A DNA stretch of 64,000 nt, taken from NCBI GenBank assembly GCA_029532625.1, contig JARFXM010000004.1, positions 1,736,001 through 1,800,000 of the forward strand, written 5' to 3'. Position 1 is the first letter of the stretch. Each line of letters starts with the position of its first letter. The notes below the pieces were generated by a model. The model ran no database searches. It was not told the origin of the DNA and saw only the letters and a program-made list of their open reading frames with translations. Below, piece by piece: positions 13,401 to 24,198 of the stretch. The DNA comes from Lomentospora prolificans (lineage: Eukaryota > Ascomycota > Sordariomycetes > Microascales > Microascaceae). The translations under genes and the position numbers were made by a program.

Positions 13401-15247
13401 CCACCCATCTTGACAGCTTTGGAGCATACGCTTCCGCCGAGGACGTGGATCCGGATGGACAGATTCCCAGAGAAGCGAGGCCGCGGCACAATCTGCAGGA
13501 AGTTGGCTCTACAATCACGAGCTTTTCTTCTTGATCCGCTCCTCTTCGGCTCTCACATGGGCGGCGCGAACGCTGAGCCTCTTCCCCTCTCGTCGCCTCG
13601 AAGCGAGATATGTGCGTATAATCACCAAACCTATGCTTTTATATCAATGGATGATGGATGGGCGGTACTTGTCTTGGTCACGCCCCTCCATCTTGGGATA
13701 CCCTGATCTGGAATTGCAGCCTCGTCGACTTGGTTTCAGTGGCCGAGAAGACGACGAAAAGAACCACTCATAGCACTCGCCTCGCCTCGTACGAACTAGG
13801 TACGACTTCAGGTCGTTCAACTTCACGTTTGACACAAGGAGCGGTCCCGTACCGTACCGCGTCCGTTGCCTCGTTCGTTTTCGCCCCTCTGCTCTTGAAT
13901 TGTTCCACTGGTTCCCCCCATCCTCCATGTGGCCCCATGTCACTCCAGTCCTCACCCCTACCCCTCCCACCCTTCACCCCCCCCTGCTCGTCCATGTCTA
14001 CCCTTGTCGCCAGCCGGTCAGACTTCGTCGCGATGGGGTACTCGTTTGGTTAGGTATGGGTATTATTATTACTTCGTGTGCAGGTGGGTGGTATAAATTA
14101 TTATATTACCAATGTATCTTGTGGTGCTTTCAATAGTTGCGTGGTACCTCGCGGCCACCAAGTACCTTCTGGCTCCTTTGCTCACGGGTACTTTCCTCTC
14201 GCTGGCCCCTCTGTTGCTGCCACCCGTGCCTTCCCACCTATCCGCATCAATTCGTACTCCTCCTGAGGTCTGTGGTTCTTGCGCTTTTCCCTCCAATGTC
14301 CCTTCCTGCGTGTTGGTGTACATTTGCTACACGGTCCTACGAAGAACAATATTATACAACCTGTTCTCGACTTGCTGGCTACTTGTCTTATAGTCGAATG
14401 GCCCTGCACCCTGGTTAATTTTTTTCCCGTCACTCACTTCTTTTTTTGTTCGCATCGTCTATTCTCCATTCCCTTTACCCGTCATCTGACCGGGCTATCG
14501 CCATTTGTTATTCATAGAACGCTCCCGTGTCTGTGCCGGTGCTAGCCAGCAGAACCTTGCTAATTACTGGGTAGAAACGTTGAGAGCTTCACCAGCGCTC
14601 CGCTGCTCACTGGTTGGCCAGCCCCCTGCTCTCTTTTCCCAATTATTAACCTATCCCACCCTCTTCCACCAAGGAGCCTGCTCTGCTGCCCCGGGACTCT
14701 GTGTTAAAGACGCGGACGCCTATCAAATATATACGCGAAAACACCACACCTCAAAGAGTTCCTCGCTTCATTCGCCCCCTCCGGGTTGAACCATGTTAAG
14801 GTTAACGTACTAATACCGTTCATATACCCATAATATCCGACGAAGGAAACGCGAAGCGTGTAATCGAACAAACACCACCACCCGTCCTATTTGCCTCGCC
14901 AGGTTTCCTTTTGGCACTGAATACGCTGGGCCATTGCTAGTCCTCTTCCACCAGAACCCCCCTCCCCCCCCCCAAACACCAACAAGAAACCCGGCCACTC
15001 GGCGCGTGTCTCTCTTCCTCACGCAAATTGCTCCATCTTCGATCCCGCCATATCTCCTGGCCTCCCTCTCATGCACGCTCTTATCCCAGCCGCCCATGTC
15101 TAAATCCAGCAGCCAGCCCGCCCCGTTATAAACACCTCGTTCTCCACTGCCCGAAAGTGTCCCGGTCACTGGACACGAACTCCCAACCCTTCTCACACTC
15201 CACTTAGCTGCCTGTCCTCGCGTAGCAGAGACGGGTTCTCCTTCACA
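7484..15247. other. 7.8 kb gap, no gene recognised
   Basis: This stretch holds many short open frames on both strands but none that I can link to a protein family or extend with plausible introns. The longest, 12059-12562 (+, 167 codons), has open frames on both strands around it and looks accidental. Notable local sequence: a 12-base GC palindrome at 11350-11361, GTAC-rich DNA at 13.67-14.19 kb, a hydrophobic 93-codon frame at 14112-14393, and a C-run around 14957-14974. The final 1-1.5 kb is pyrimidine rich and is probably promoter and 5' leader of the PH-domain gene. No transposon proteins, tRNA or rRNA were seen. Confidence 0.45.
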
Positions 15248-17821
15248 ATGGCACAACCAGAGACGAATACCGAACGGACTAGTGCCTTGGAGACCCTCCA
15301 ACATCAGACTCCTCATCATCGCAGGTTAAGACCGCCGGATCTGCACCTCATCACCAACGAAGAGCAACGTATACCCCTTAAACCCGACGCGAAGCTTAGC
15401 CGCCGAGAGTCGAGGTTAGGCTTGCGTGGTCTGTTTGGCCGCTCTAAGACGGGCAAGGAAGGAGATGCACCGGCCTCACCGAGTCAATCTACCAGGCCAG
15501 GTGGTATACGCGCCTCATGGGTCGACCTCAGCAGTTGGACTTCCTACGCAGGCGTGCAACCCCCTTCACGTTCGACGACTGCGTTACCAACGATATCTGA
15601 TTCCAGCGCTCCCCAAAGCCCCAGTCTCACGTCAGTAGCTACGCGCCAGAAGCTTCCCTCTAATGGAGCTGCAAGACCTCCCCCAGCGAAAGCGCTCAAG
15701 AGTCCAGTCGCTTCGTGGGAGCCGCCACCCTTGTTCAGGGCATACCCCCAAGCTATTCGCCATGCCCATCTGCCTGCATGTACGCATTCGGCCGACACGA
15801 TTTTGCGACTGAGTGATAAGCGGAATGCCCAAAACGAATTAGACGCGGATGACGACGTATCTGCTGCGGAAAAGAGGAAGAAGCACCGGAGAAACCTTTC
15901 TAACATGCTCGAATGGACCACGAAGATCTATGTGCTTGTAACGTCGGGTTATTTGCTCCAGTATTCAGGCGATGGTTCCTTTGACCGACTTCCGGAGAGG
16001 ATCCTACACCTAGGTAAGGATTCGGCCGCGTTTGCGAGCGATGTAATTCCCGGTCGCCATTGGGTTCTCCAAGTCGCCTCCGTGATGGAATCGAACGGTG
16101 CAGCAACATCTGACTCTCGGTCACTTTTCTCCCGTCTTCCCTTCCGTCCCAATGAAAAGAGACCCGCGTCGAATTTCCTAATGGTGTTTGAAAGCGCAGA
16201 GGATATGGGCGCGTGGATCACGATATTGCGACGTGAAATCGAAAGCCTAGGAGGGAAGAAGAGTCTTTCTGAAACAGGAAAACCAAAGCCCAATGAGAAC
16301 GCATCAGATCTGAAAGCCCGACCAAGCCAGCGCACCCTAGTGGTCAGGGATCCGGAGCGGTTCTCCAGAGTAATGCAACCCCACGAACTGACCTGGCTTA
16401 GCGATCGAGCGGCGACCGGCGCCAGTGTTGAGGATGCCGAGGGATCGGTGACGGTTGTGGAAGCGGACCTAACCCCTGACCAGACACCCGACCAGTCTAT
16501 GGATGATATCTCGACGACGAATAGTGTTGTTTCGCACGATGGGAGGCAACTCGATAGCCTTCGGGATAGCACAGGTGCAAATCGGCTCTCCTTCATTTCA
16601 TCTGGTCAGCGCACCATAATCACTTCTGCGGGCTCGTCTCCAGCCTGCTCTCCCACAAGGGATAGCTTCGCTAGCCACTTTGAAGAAGTTCCCTCGAGGG
16701 ACCCCGTCCCGGAAGTCCGCCTCCGGCCGAATGCCGCAGCTATCGCAGACCGCCGACAATCTATGCAGACTATTAACCCCTTTATCGACCCTGCCGCTGC
16801 TAGCTTGGTGAGGCCCCACTCCACTTATGCCTCTGGTCCGCTTCCCGATCCAGCGATGGCCTACGGCCCGACGACGCCAAACTTTAGTGTCCCCCACGGG
16901 GTGAGCAGACGGTATTCATTGGTAAAGACCCCGATTCCCGAAACGGCGGCCCTCTCCCCGCCGCTCGTACCTGACCAGCCGTTTCAATCTCTACATCCGC
17001 CCAGGGTTAGCAGTAGGAGATGCCCTCCTGCCGGGCTCATGCTGTCTCGTCCCCTTTCCATCGTAGCAGACCAGCCCTCGCCGATTATGGAACTCGAGCC
17101 CCCACAGACACCCGCTACGACGAACGAATCGGTTAGCCCATCTCAGCAGGATGCCACGATAAAAGTCAACATCTCACCGCCCCCTCCATCCCCTCTCACT
17201 GAGAGTGTTGTCGGATCACCTAAGCCTGAATCTGCGGTAGCTATGTTGGAGAACGACGCGGCTGGCCTAGGCGTGAACGTGACACCACCCAGAAAAGCGG
17301 CTTCCATGCAGGCTTTACGAACCTCTATCGAGGAAGCCCCAGCTCAGCACGATTCACCTACGCCCTCACTCCCAATCCAGACCAATATCGAGGCTGCAGA
17401 AGCTGTGCGCCGATGCAGGTCGTCGATGGACTCGTACCCAAGGTCAAGAAGCCGATCTCCGTCGGGCAGAGCAGCTAAGCAGAACAAGAGGGCCTCGCTC
17501 CAGACACTGAGCCCACCCATGACTGGTAAACGTGTCGCGCGGTTCTCCTTCTCAAACGCATCTGACAACTCGAACCCGCCACCCACAATCTCTGCTCTCC
17601 GCGCGTTTTCTCAGCAAAAGCATGGATCACTGCTCGCCAACGCCGCGACTAGCGCAGCGGTAAACGGAACGCAGAAGTACCCCAACAACCGCTTATCAGT
17701 CGACAAATCTCAAGGGGTCCTGAATCGGAGGAGTACGCCACAGCTGGTCGAGGGACCGCCCCCAGCCCCTCCACCAACCTGCGCTCTCCCCCCTATCCCT
17801 CAGAAGCGCGTCAAGGCCTAA
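15248..17821 (+). CDS. PH-domain protein with long disordered tail
   Basis: This is a single uninterrupted frame of 857 residues starting at an ATG in good context (CACAATGG). Residues 1-150 are Ser/Pro/Arg-rich. A conserved-looking segment near 156-177 (SWEPPPLFRAYPQAIRHAHLP) precedes a pleckstrin-homology domain at about 220-335: it opens with a Lys/Arg cluster and WTTKIYVLVTSGYLLQYSG, and ends with the helix motif FLMVFESAEDMGAWITILRREIESL, whose Trp is the PH hallmark. An insertion around 282-306 is Ser/Arg-rich. Residues 345-857 are low complexity, rich in Pro, Ser and Thr, with several SP/TP sites, and end in a polyproline patch. PH domains bind phosphoinositides or proteins, so a cortical or membrane adaptor role is inferred. 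I cannot name an orthologue. The absence of introns is unusual beside its neighbours. Confidence 0.88.
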   Translation: MAQPETNTERTSALETLQHQTPHHRRLRPPDLHLITNEEQRIPLKPDAKLSRRESRLGLRGLFGRSKTGKEGDAPASPSQSTRPGGIRASWVDLSSWTSYAGVQPPSRSTTALPTISDSSAPQSPSLTSVATRQKLPSNGAARPPPAKALKSPVASWEPPPLFRAYPQAIRHAHLPACTHSADTILRLSDKRNAQNELDADDDVSAAEKRKKHRRNLSNMLEWTTKIYVLVTSGYLLQYSGDGSFDRLPERILHLGKDSAAFASDVIPGRHWVLQVASVMESNGAATSDSRSLFSRLPFRPNEKRPASNFLMVFESAEDMGAWITILRREIESLGGKKSLSETGKPKPNENASDLKARPSQRTLVVRDPERFSRVMQPHELTWLSDRAATGASVEDAEGSVTVVEADLTPDQTPDQSMDDISTTNSVVSHDGRQLDSLRDSTGANRLSFISSGQRTIITSAGSSPACSPTRDSFASHFEEVPSRDPVPEVRLRPNAAAIADRRQSMQTINPFIDPAAASLVRPHSTYASGPLPDPAMAYGPTTPNFSVPHGVSRRYSLVKTPIPETAALSPPLVPDQPFQSLHPPRVSSRRCPPAGLMLSRPLSIVADQPSPIMELEPPQTPATTNESVSPSQQDATIKVNISPPPPSPLTESVVGSPKPESAVAMLENDAAGLGVNVTPPRKAASMQALRTSIEEAPAQHDSPTPSLPIQTNIEAAEAVRRCRSSMDSYPRSRSRSPSGRAAKQNKRASLQTLSPPMTGKRVARFSFSNASDNSNPPPTISALRAFSQQKHGSLLANAATSAAVNGTQKYPNNRLSVDKSQGVLNRRSTPQLVEGPPPAPPPTCALPPIPQKRVKA

Positions 17822-18879
17822 GCGCCGATGGCGGCACCATCACGGCACACTCGCCATTCCTTCCCTCCCACATTTCCTTTGTTTAACGGCCACACACCGA
17901 CGGATCTGGCCGAACCCGCTCCTAAGCTGAGCTTACTTCTACGACCTCCTTTTCCTTTGTATCACTATCTCACTTCTTGACGATCGTAAAGTTTCGATGG
18001 CCTGACTATGACGCATATATTCCGAAAGAGAGGGCAGGATATAGCGGGCGTTTCCCTTTTTTGAGATGTATAGAAGTCGCTGCTTAGGTTAGATGCGTAC
18101 GAGGAGGAGCAAGGCGCCCACTTCGCCTAGGTAGCAGCTGGCGGTGTTTCGGAGTATGTGAAATGTTTCTTGCTTTCCTTGTGTATTTTAAACCAGCTCT
18201 CGGGATGAGACAAGAGTTTATGCGGCTAGCAAATGGGAGGGAAGGAGTCTTTGGCTTTGGGGCTAGATGAAAGGTTCATGCTAGCTGCCTAGGATATTCG
18301 TGGAATCGATAATCTTTTCCAGTCTCAAGTTCTGCGCAATTTTCGAGGGCACTTGGCCCTCGAGTTCGTACTGAATGGGGGTAAATGGGTGCAGTGATCA
18401 GTAATGTTGTTTCATAAGGTAATCACTGGTGAGGCGGGCCGTCGTGATTGATATTGCCAGGTCCCATGCAGTGCTCAAATGGCAGATAAAATAGGCGGAT
18501 AGCGGCCCTATATGTCGATCACTTGAGTGCTCATGCTCAAATAATACATTCGGCCTGTTTAGAGCAAAGAGCTGGACGCTCAAGGCGGCGTGTTTTGCCG
18601 AAATATAACCCTCATTTATCCTCTTTGGGGTCACCCACCTTGCCCCACCACAGAAACTTGTGCTTTCAGTCAACGCCACACGAAAAGTGCGAAATTCTGA
18701 GATACTCAAATCGATATCCCCGCCATAATTTCGGCCTCTCCCCCCCAAAGAACGAACTTCCGAACGCTTCGAGCCCCTCGTGAAATTCTAGCGAACGAAC
18801 ATCGCCGAACTACTGTAAACCCCGGCTCTATCAAAGAACATCCGACTCGAATCCGACTACCATCGAGAATTCACCCACC
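17822..18879. other. Intergenic region
   Basis: About 1.06 kb lies between the PH-domain gene and eIF3g, presumably the 3' untranslated region of the first and the promoter of the second. No coding sequence is supported; 18398-18748 (-) looks like chance. Confidence 0.5.
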
Positions 18880-19967
18880 ATGGCCACCAAGACTAAGTAC
18901 GTGTTTGCAGACCCGCAATTTTCCCAGACTCCCGATATTCCCCTCTTCTTTGTGCCCATGACGGGAGACAAATCAAAACAGCCATGCATCTAACACACGC
19001 TCTTTTTCTCGCAGGCACGACTGGGCCGACGATGATGACATCGACGAGCCCTCCGTCGAGCTCCCGCCCGCCCAGACCATCAGCAACAAGGACGGCACCA
19101 AGACCATCATCACCTACCACATCAACGACAGCGGCCTCAAGGTCAAGACGACCCGCCGGGTGCGCTACACTACGCACACCGAGAAAGTGAACCCACGCGT
19201 GGCGGAGCGCAAGACGTGGGAAAAGTTTGGAGGCAGCGCCAAGGACCCTCCCGGCCCCATCCCCGACACGACGTCGGTCGGCGAGAACATCATCTTCAAG
19301 CCCAGCATCAACTGGCGCAAGGATGCCAAGGACGAGAAGTCGGACCCCAACGCGCAGGCGATGAAGGACCAGCTCAAGGACAAAAAGGTCAAGTGCCGTA
19401 TCTGCAACGGAGAGCATTTCACCGCGAGGTGTCCGTACAAGGATACCATGGCCCCCATCGGCGAGACCACGACGGGGGACGTTGCCGCGGGGATGGGAGA
19501 CGAGCCCGCCCCCGTGTCTGCGGCGGCGGCGGCGGCGGCGAAGAAGGGATCGTATGTACCTCCTGCCCTGCGTGGGGGTGCTGCTGCTGCTGGAGAGAGG
19601 ATGGGAGGCAAGTACGGCGAGAGGGACGACTTTGCCACGCTACGTGTCACCAACGTAAGTTTAGCCCCAATTAGGCTTTTACAGCTTTCAGTATCTATGT
19701 GTAAGTGTGCGGGGTCCGGGCTGACCGTTTTGGCGTTTTTAGGTTTCCGAGATGGCCGAGGAGAACGAACTGCGCGATATGTTCGAGCGGTTCGGCAGGG
19801 TTACTCGTGTTTTCCTCGCCAAGGACAAGGACACTGGTCTTGCCAAAGGCTTCGCCTTTATCAGCTTTGCTGACCGTGAAGACGCCGTCAAGGCATGCAA
19901 CAAGATGGATGGTTTCGGTTTCAAGCACTTGATTCTCAGAGTAGAGTTTGCCAAGAAGGCGGCCTAA
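18880..19967 (+). CDS. TIF35: Translation initiation factor eIF3 subunit g
   Basis: There are three exons, 18880-18896, 19015-19654 and 19743-19967, giving 293 residues; introns are GTACGT/CGCAG and GTAAGT/TTTAG. The product starts MATKTKHDWADDDDIDEPS and carries the eIF3g N-terminal block (KTIITYHIND, ERKTWEKFG) that contacts eIF3i. A zinc-knuckle-like CX2CX3HX4C follows (C133, C136, H140, C145), then an Ala-rich linker (about 168-195) and a C-terminal RRM from about 212 to 290 with RNP2 LRVTNVSE and RNP1 KGFAFISF. The RRM is split by the second intron, so a model reading on past 19654 loses it. eIF3g is part of the eIF3 complex that promotes scanning and reinitiation in the cytoplasm. Length matches fungal orthologues (about 270-295). 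The gene is convergent with the small coiled-coil gene at 20916-21470. Confidence 0.96.
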
Positions 19968-20915
19968 GCAGGGGAAAGACCAGAGAGGATAGGGAGGCAA
20001 ATGCATCGTTGGGACCGGGACGGCAGTTCAAAAAATGTTACAACTTTTTTTTTTCCGGGGCTTTTCTCAATCAAACTAGGGTAAGGGAATTTCGTCTTGG
20101 AAGGGTTTTAAGATGATCTGTGATTTTGTCATTCAAACTAGATGTAGTCACGAATTAATAAAAAAAAAAAAAAAAAAAACAATAGACAATAACGGGACAT
20201 TGTGTTTCCTTTGTTCTTTCTTTACTGGAGACTGGTTTAATGCTTCTTCTTGCATTTGGATAGAAATATGAACAAGATGCTATGGAGCAGACGCAACTGG
20301 AAACGCTCTATCATGCTGGCTATGAGAATGACCTCATGTACTCCGTACATATCCGCCTTTCCCGATACCCAGTTCGCCAAATATGAATATGACCGTCATG
20401 ATAGTAGTACATAGGAAAAAAGTAGTAGTTAGTCTAGACTAGTTGAATCGTAAAAGATTGAAATATCAGGCATTTTGATAAGCGAGTGTCGGTTGCGAAA
20501 ACAGTGTTTGTACACCGTTGCCGTATTATAGTTTGTGCGCGAGAGACAAGTAGGTTAGAAACGAGGAGAACGCCGTTGGACACTGGGAAAGAAAGATGCC
20601 GCGGGTTGGGCATGGGATTGGATACGAGTGTGAATGACTGGAGATCGGCAGCGTCGAGCTGTATTGTTTGGTTGTTTGGTGATATATGATTTCAGTGAAC
20701 GATAGACGGACGGCATGCTGTTTGCGCGGAAGCCTCGCGAGGTAAAGAGCGTAGTGTTGTTATAAACCAGTCTTGTGGAGGGGTCGTGGATTGTCGAAGC
20801 GATTGGTAAAGAAGTCCATAGGAGAAGAGAAAGCCACAGGAGAGGGAGAACTAGGGTATCACAAGAAGAAGACATCAAGGAAAAAGCAAAGTGACAGCAG
20901 AGACGCATCACCGCC
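19968..20915. other. Convergent intergenic region with A-run
   Basis: These are the 3' sides of eIF3g (+) and the charged coiled-coil gene (-). The stretch includes a 20-base A run at 20160-20179 and a TACTCCGTA motif at 20339-20347. No gene is seen. Confidence 0.5.
20160..20179 (+). repeat. Poly(A) run, 20 nt
   Basis: This is a homopolymer A run about 190 bases downstream of the eIF3g stop. It follows AATTAATAAA, so it lies near a plausible polyadenylation region. Confidence 0.9.
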
Positions 20916-21470
20916 CTACGCCTTTCCCTTGCCCTTGCCCTTGCCCTTCTTCTCCTTCTCCTTCTCTCCCCTCTCCTCCTCCTCCTCTTCCTTCTCCTCC
21001 TCACCTTCCTCCTCCGCCTGCTCCTTCGCCAACTTCTCCTCCAGTCTCTTCCTCTCCTCCTCCAACCTTTTCCGCTCCTCCGCAGCCCTCTTCTTCTTCT
21101 GCTCCCCCCACCAACTCTTCAAGCCCTGGCCCTTCTCGCCCACGACGGCAGGCACCCCCCGGACAGCAGCCCACGAGAGCTTGACGGCCAGGCCAAGGTG
21201 CCGCCCGGCCTCGGCGTAGTGGGCCCGCGCCTCGGCGAGGTCGGCCCGCGCGATCGTGGCGTGCTTCCGCGTGCGGTACGTGCGCTCGGCGCGGCGGGCG
21301 TGCTTGAGCTTCTGGGCCGCGTCCCGGCGGGTGTCCATGAGGTTGGCGAGCGTGCCCGAGGTGCCTGGGCGGGGGACCGGAAGGGGCTTCTCGCCCTTTT
21401 CGGGAGGGGTGGGGGGTGCTTCGGGCTGCTCTTCGGGGGAACTGGGCTTGGCCGTCTTGGAGGAGAACAT
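20916..21470 (-). CDS. Small charged coiled-coil protein, unknown function
   Basis: This is an intronless frame of 184 residues from an ATG at 21470 to TAA at 20916. Residues 1-45 are Pro/Glu-rich (PPTPPEKGEKPLPVP). Residues 46-120 form an Arg/Ala-rich, probably helical segment containing TRRDAAQKLKHARRAERTYR and a mildly hydrophobic stretch AVKLSWAAVRGVPAVVG. Residues about 128-165 are a Lys/Glu coiled coil (EERKRLEEERKRLEEKLA), followed by an acidic run and a terminal KGKGKGKGKA tail. I do not recognise a family. The frame is supported by its length, an ATG, strong third-position GC bias and structured segments before the low-complexity tail; the tail alone would not be evidence. It is divergent from CHO2 with 2.7 kb between. 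Confidence 0.68.
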   Translation of the reverse strand: MFSSKTAKPSSPEEQPEAPPTPPEKGEKPLPVPRPGTSGTLANLMDTRRDAAQKLKHARRAERTYRTRKHATIARADLAEARAHYAEAGRHLGLAVKLSWAAVRGVPAVVGEKGQGLKSWWGEQKKKRAAEERKRLEEERKRLEEKLAKEQAEEEGEEEKEEEEEERGEKEKEKKGKGKGKGKA

Positions 21471-24198
21471 TGTGGATTGGTTGGTTGGTTGGTTAAAATG
21501 AGTGTGCGTGTAAGTGGCTTTGCGTCTGCTACTATCTAGTAGTCGAACAGGTCTGGACCACGGTGTGATTTGATGGGCGAGAGAGCAAAATCCGCATGGG
21601 AAGAGAAGAAGAAAGAAAAAAACGAGGACGGGAGGACAACCAGGGTCCACGTCTTATATTCAAGTAGCCCTATATGCGTTGTCTTCGTCTTACCGTATCC
21701 TGAAAGAAAATCTTCTAGTGGCCTTCCATTCCGGCTCATAATCACCAAGGTTCATGCGAACCCGCCAGATTCCGGCGCCCGGATTCAGGGTCCCCTCCAC
21801 TCACAACACATCGTGACTGGGTTCTCCCCTGTCCTCGCCGGGCGAGGCCGACCAGGGATTAGTCGAGTCAGAGCATTGAAATTTACAGTGACACAATCTT
21901 CTTTTCTCTCTCTCTTTTTACCTTGTCCCGCTTGTTCGTCTTGGGCACGTGGAGCCTTTGGATGTGGAGGTGGCCCGATGAAGGGTGCCGTTGGTGTGGT
22001 TTCGCATAACAATGCAATCAAACGCGTGTCGCGGTGTGAAAATAGCCACGGGGCTCAAACGCATAGGTATAATAGCTTTCTCCGACATCATTAAGAGAGC
22101 ACTCTGATGAGATTTCTACCCTCTCAATGCGAGGATTCTTCAAGAGGGCCCCTTTGTCTTCATCCGAGGAATAGCTATAAACCCTTACGAGGAACGCGTG
22201 GTGCAAGGTATGGATGGCAAGCAAGAAGCCACATTCAACCCACGGACGAAGATTGTTTCAAAGCCAGCCGTTGTCGAGATGGCTTGTCGTCCATTCAAAC
22301 ATGCACCGGCTAGCGCACGTCTTGCGCCACCCGCTGTGGAGTGATGGGCCGAGACCAGACATTGACTCCAAGAGAGGGTGTGGGTGCCAACTGCAAGTAA
22401 ACGATAAATCCCCCCGCAGGTGGGCGAAAAGGGCTCGGCAAACGGTTGCTATTATGTCAATGATATTGAGGAGGGGCTGTGTTGTGCTGAATGAACCCTT
22501 TGCCGCTCACCGCGGGATTAGAAAAAGACACATGGTGCGATCACCACCGCTCGACCGCCAGCGATCGTGGCTACTTTGTACTGGTATCAAATCAAAAAGG
22601 GCGGCTGGAGACTATTACTCTGGCCCCTTTGGCCCCCGCAGCCGCATCGCCTGGCCCTTCCCCACCTGTGGAAAAATACAAGGACGCCTGCGTCGGAGTA
22701 GGAGGAGGAGCACGCGACCATGCGCTGCATGTGTAGACGGAAACGAATCCTCTTCCGTGTTGGCGGCTGGAAAATGCGTTGATTTCCGCGGGAATCCAGC
22801 GTTTTGGCCGTATTCGATAGCAGACGATGGCATTTTCGAAGCAAGAGATGCACACATTACTCGTATTAGAATTGGATCAGACTCGGATGGATGATGGGTG
22901 CTTCTTTTATTGCCGAATCCCCCAAAACAGCCAACCAGTCAAGTGTTCAAGGTCGCATGTGCAGTCCAAAATACCAGTACAGATACATTTCGACACATCG
23001 ACCTGATCACATGCGAACAGTTTTGTCCAGTGTATCTTCTTTTTTTTCCCAACCTCGAAAAATTCCATGCGCAATTTGATTGGAACAGAATGCCTACCTC
23101 TCCTTCCCCCAGGAAAGAACCTTAGAAGCCCCCCGCGTGCGCCACACCTGTCCCATCCCACGGCAGCTGTCTTGGTGGTTGCAGCATGTACAGCTACCTG
23201 TTAATTCTTTTGGTTCAAGATCGAGCTGTGGGAATCCCCATTGATCTCACACCCTCATCGAGATCTCGGACCTGCTGTCGCAAAGCGTGGCGAGCCAGTG
23301 GGAGCAGCGAATTCGACCCGCGGCCGAGGGGAGGATTAAATACTCCTGTCGTGTGACGTAGCGCCATCTCGGCAGACAACTTGTCGAGAAACAAAAAAAT
23401 TGACCCTCGCATCGACTTCCCCGTTCTTGGTAACTGGTTTCAAAAGGACACAAATTCATGTTAGCTTTCCCATCAAATACCTTTTGGCGGTTGCCCATCC
23501 AGCCTATCGCCTGGCCGCTGTTAGCAACATGTACGCTATGCGCTATTTCAGTAGCCGTGGCCTATCCGTAGGCTCAATTCCAGCCATCAATGTTCGCTTC
23601 CAGCGGCTTCCATCCCGCACTCCACCACACCCCATTCATGAGATTGGAATCAAGATTTCCGGAACTGCAGGGAATGAGGGGGGCTCGTAGCCCTTTTGTT
23701 TTGGTTTGTTTTTGCGGTCAACGCGGAAAAATGGCAAGGTTTTGTTTAACTATCCAGAGTACTGCATTGCATCGAATCGCATCGCGCAACCCGTCTCTAT
23801 CTTATTAGTTGCAGCAGACGTTGATCTACGTCGGTTCCATTGTGCACTGGCGAAGCGTCCCAATGCCAGCGTATCAAGAGGTCGAGGTACCGAGTACCTC
23901 TACCGTGGATTCCCCACTATTGTACATCATACCCTGGCACTCGCACCTCGCACATCGATAAGAAAGAAGCCCTCACCTTCTACAAATATATTTCCCTCAG
24001 CCGCCATTCTAAATTTCGTCCTCACTCTCAACTAAGGAACTCCATTCGGGGTATTTTCAGTCCATCCCGCCCATCACCCCTCCACCACCCTACCCGAACA
24101 ACATCAATTCGTCTTTGCCTTGCTCCGTCTCTAAAGCCTTAAATAGAGGGAGTTCCCGGAGGCTGTCTGCATCCCGAACGCCCTCAACGACGTTCAGG
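21471..24198. other. 2.7 kb divergent intergenic region upstream of CHO2
   Basis: This region lies between the charged coiled-coil gene (-) and CHO2 (+). It contains an ATG-initiated 226-codon frame at 22214-22894 that I do not recognise and that is overlapped by open frames in other phases. It also holds a perfect 7-base hairpin at 23884-23900. The last 200 bases are CA/C-rich, as expected for a fungal 5' leader. No confident gene. Confidence 0.45.
23884..23900. promoter_or_regulatory. Short inverted repeat in CHO2 upstream region
   Basis: GAGGTAC, spacer CGA, GTACCTC: perfect 7-base arms about 300 bases before the CHO2 ATG. It could be a binding site for a dimeric regulator. Function is not shown. 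Confidence 0.3.

Noticed and set aside
14112..14393. Hydrophobic 93-codon frame with two membrane-like segments
   Set aside because: It lies in pyrimidine-rich DNA, where T/C-rich codons give Leu, Phe, Ser and Pro by default; no family resemblance.
20555..21004. Arg-run protein on the minus strand
   Set aside because: An out-of-frame reading of the Lys/Glu-rich tail of the small coiled-coil gene at 20916-21470.
24115..24198. Upstream extension of the CHO2 frame
   Set aside because: The extension begins at TTG, not ATG; the first ATG of the frame is at 24199 and the family N-terminus fits it.
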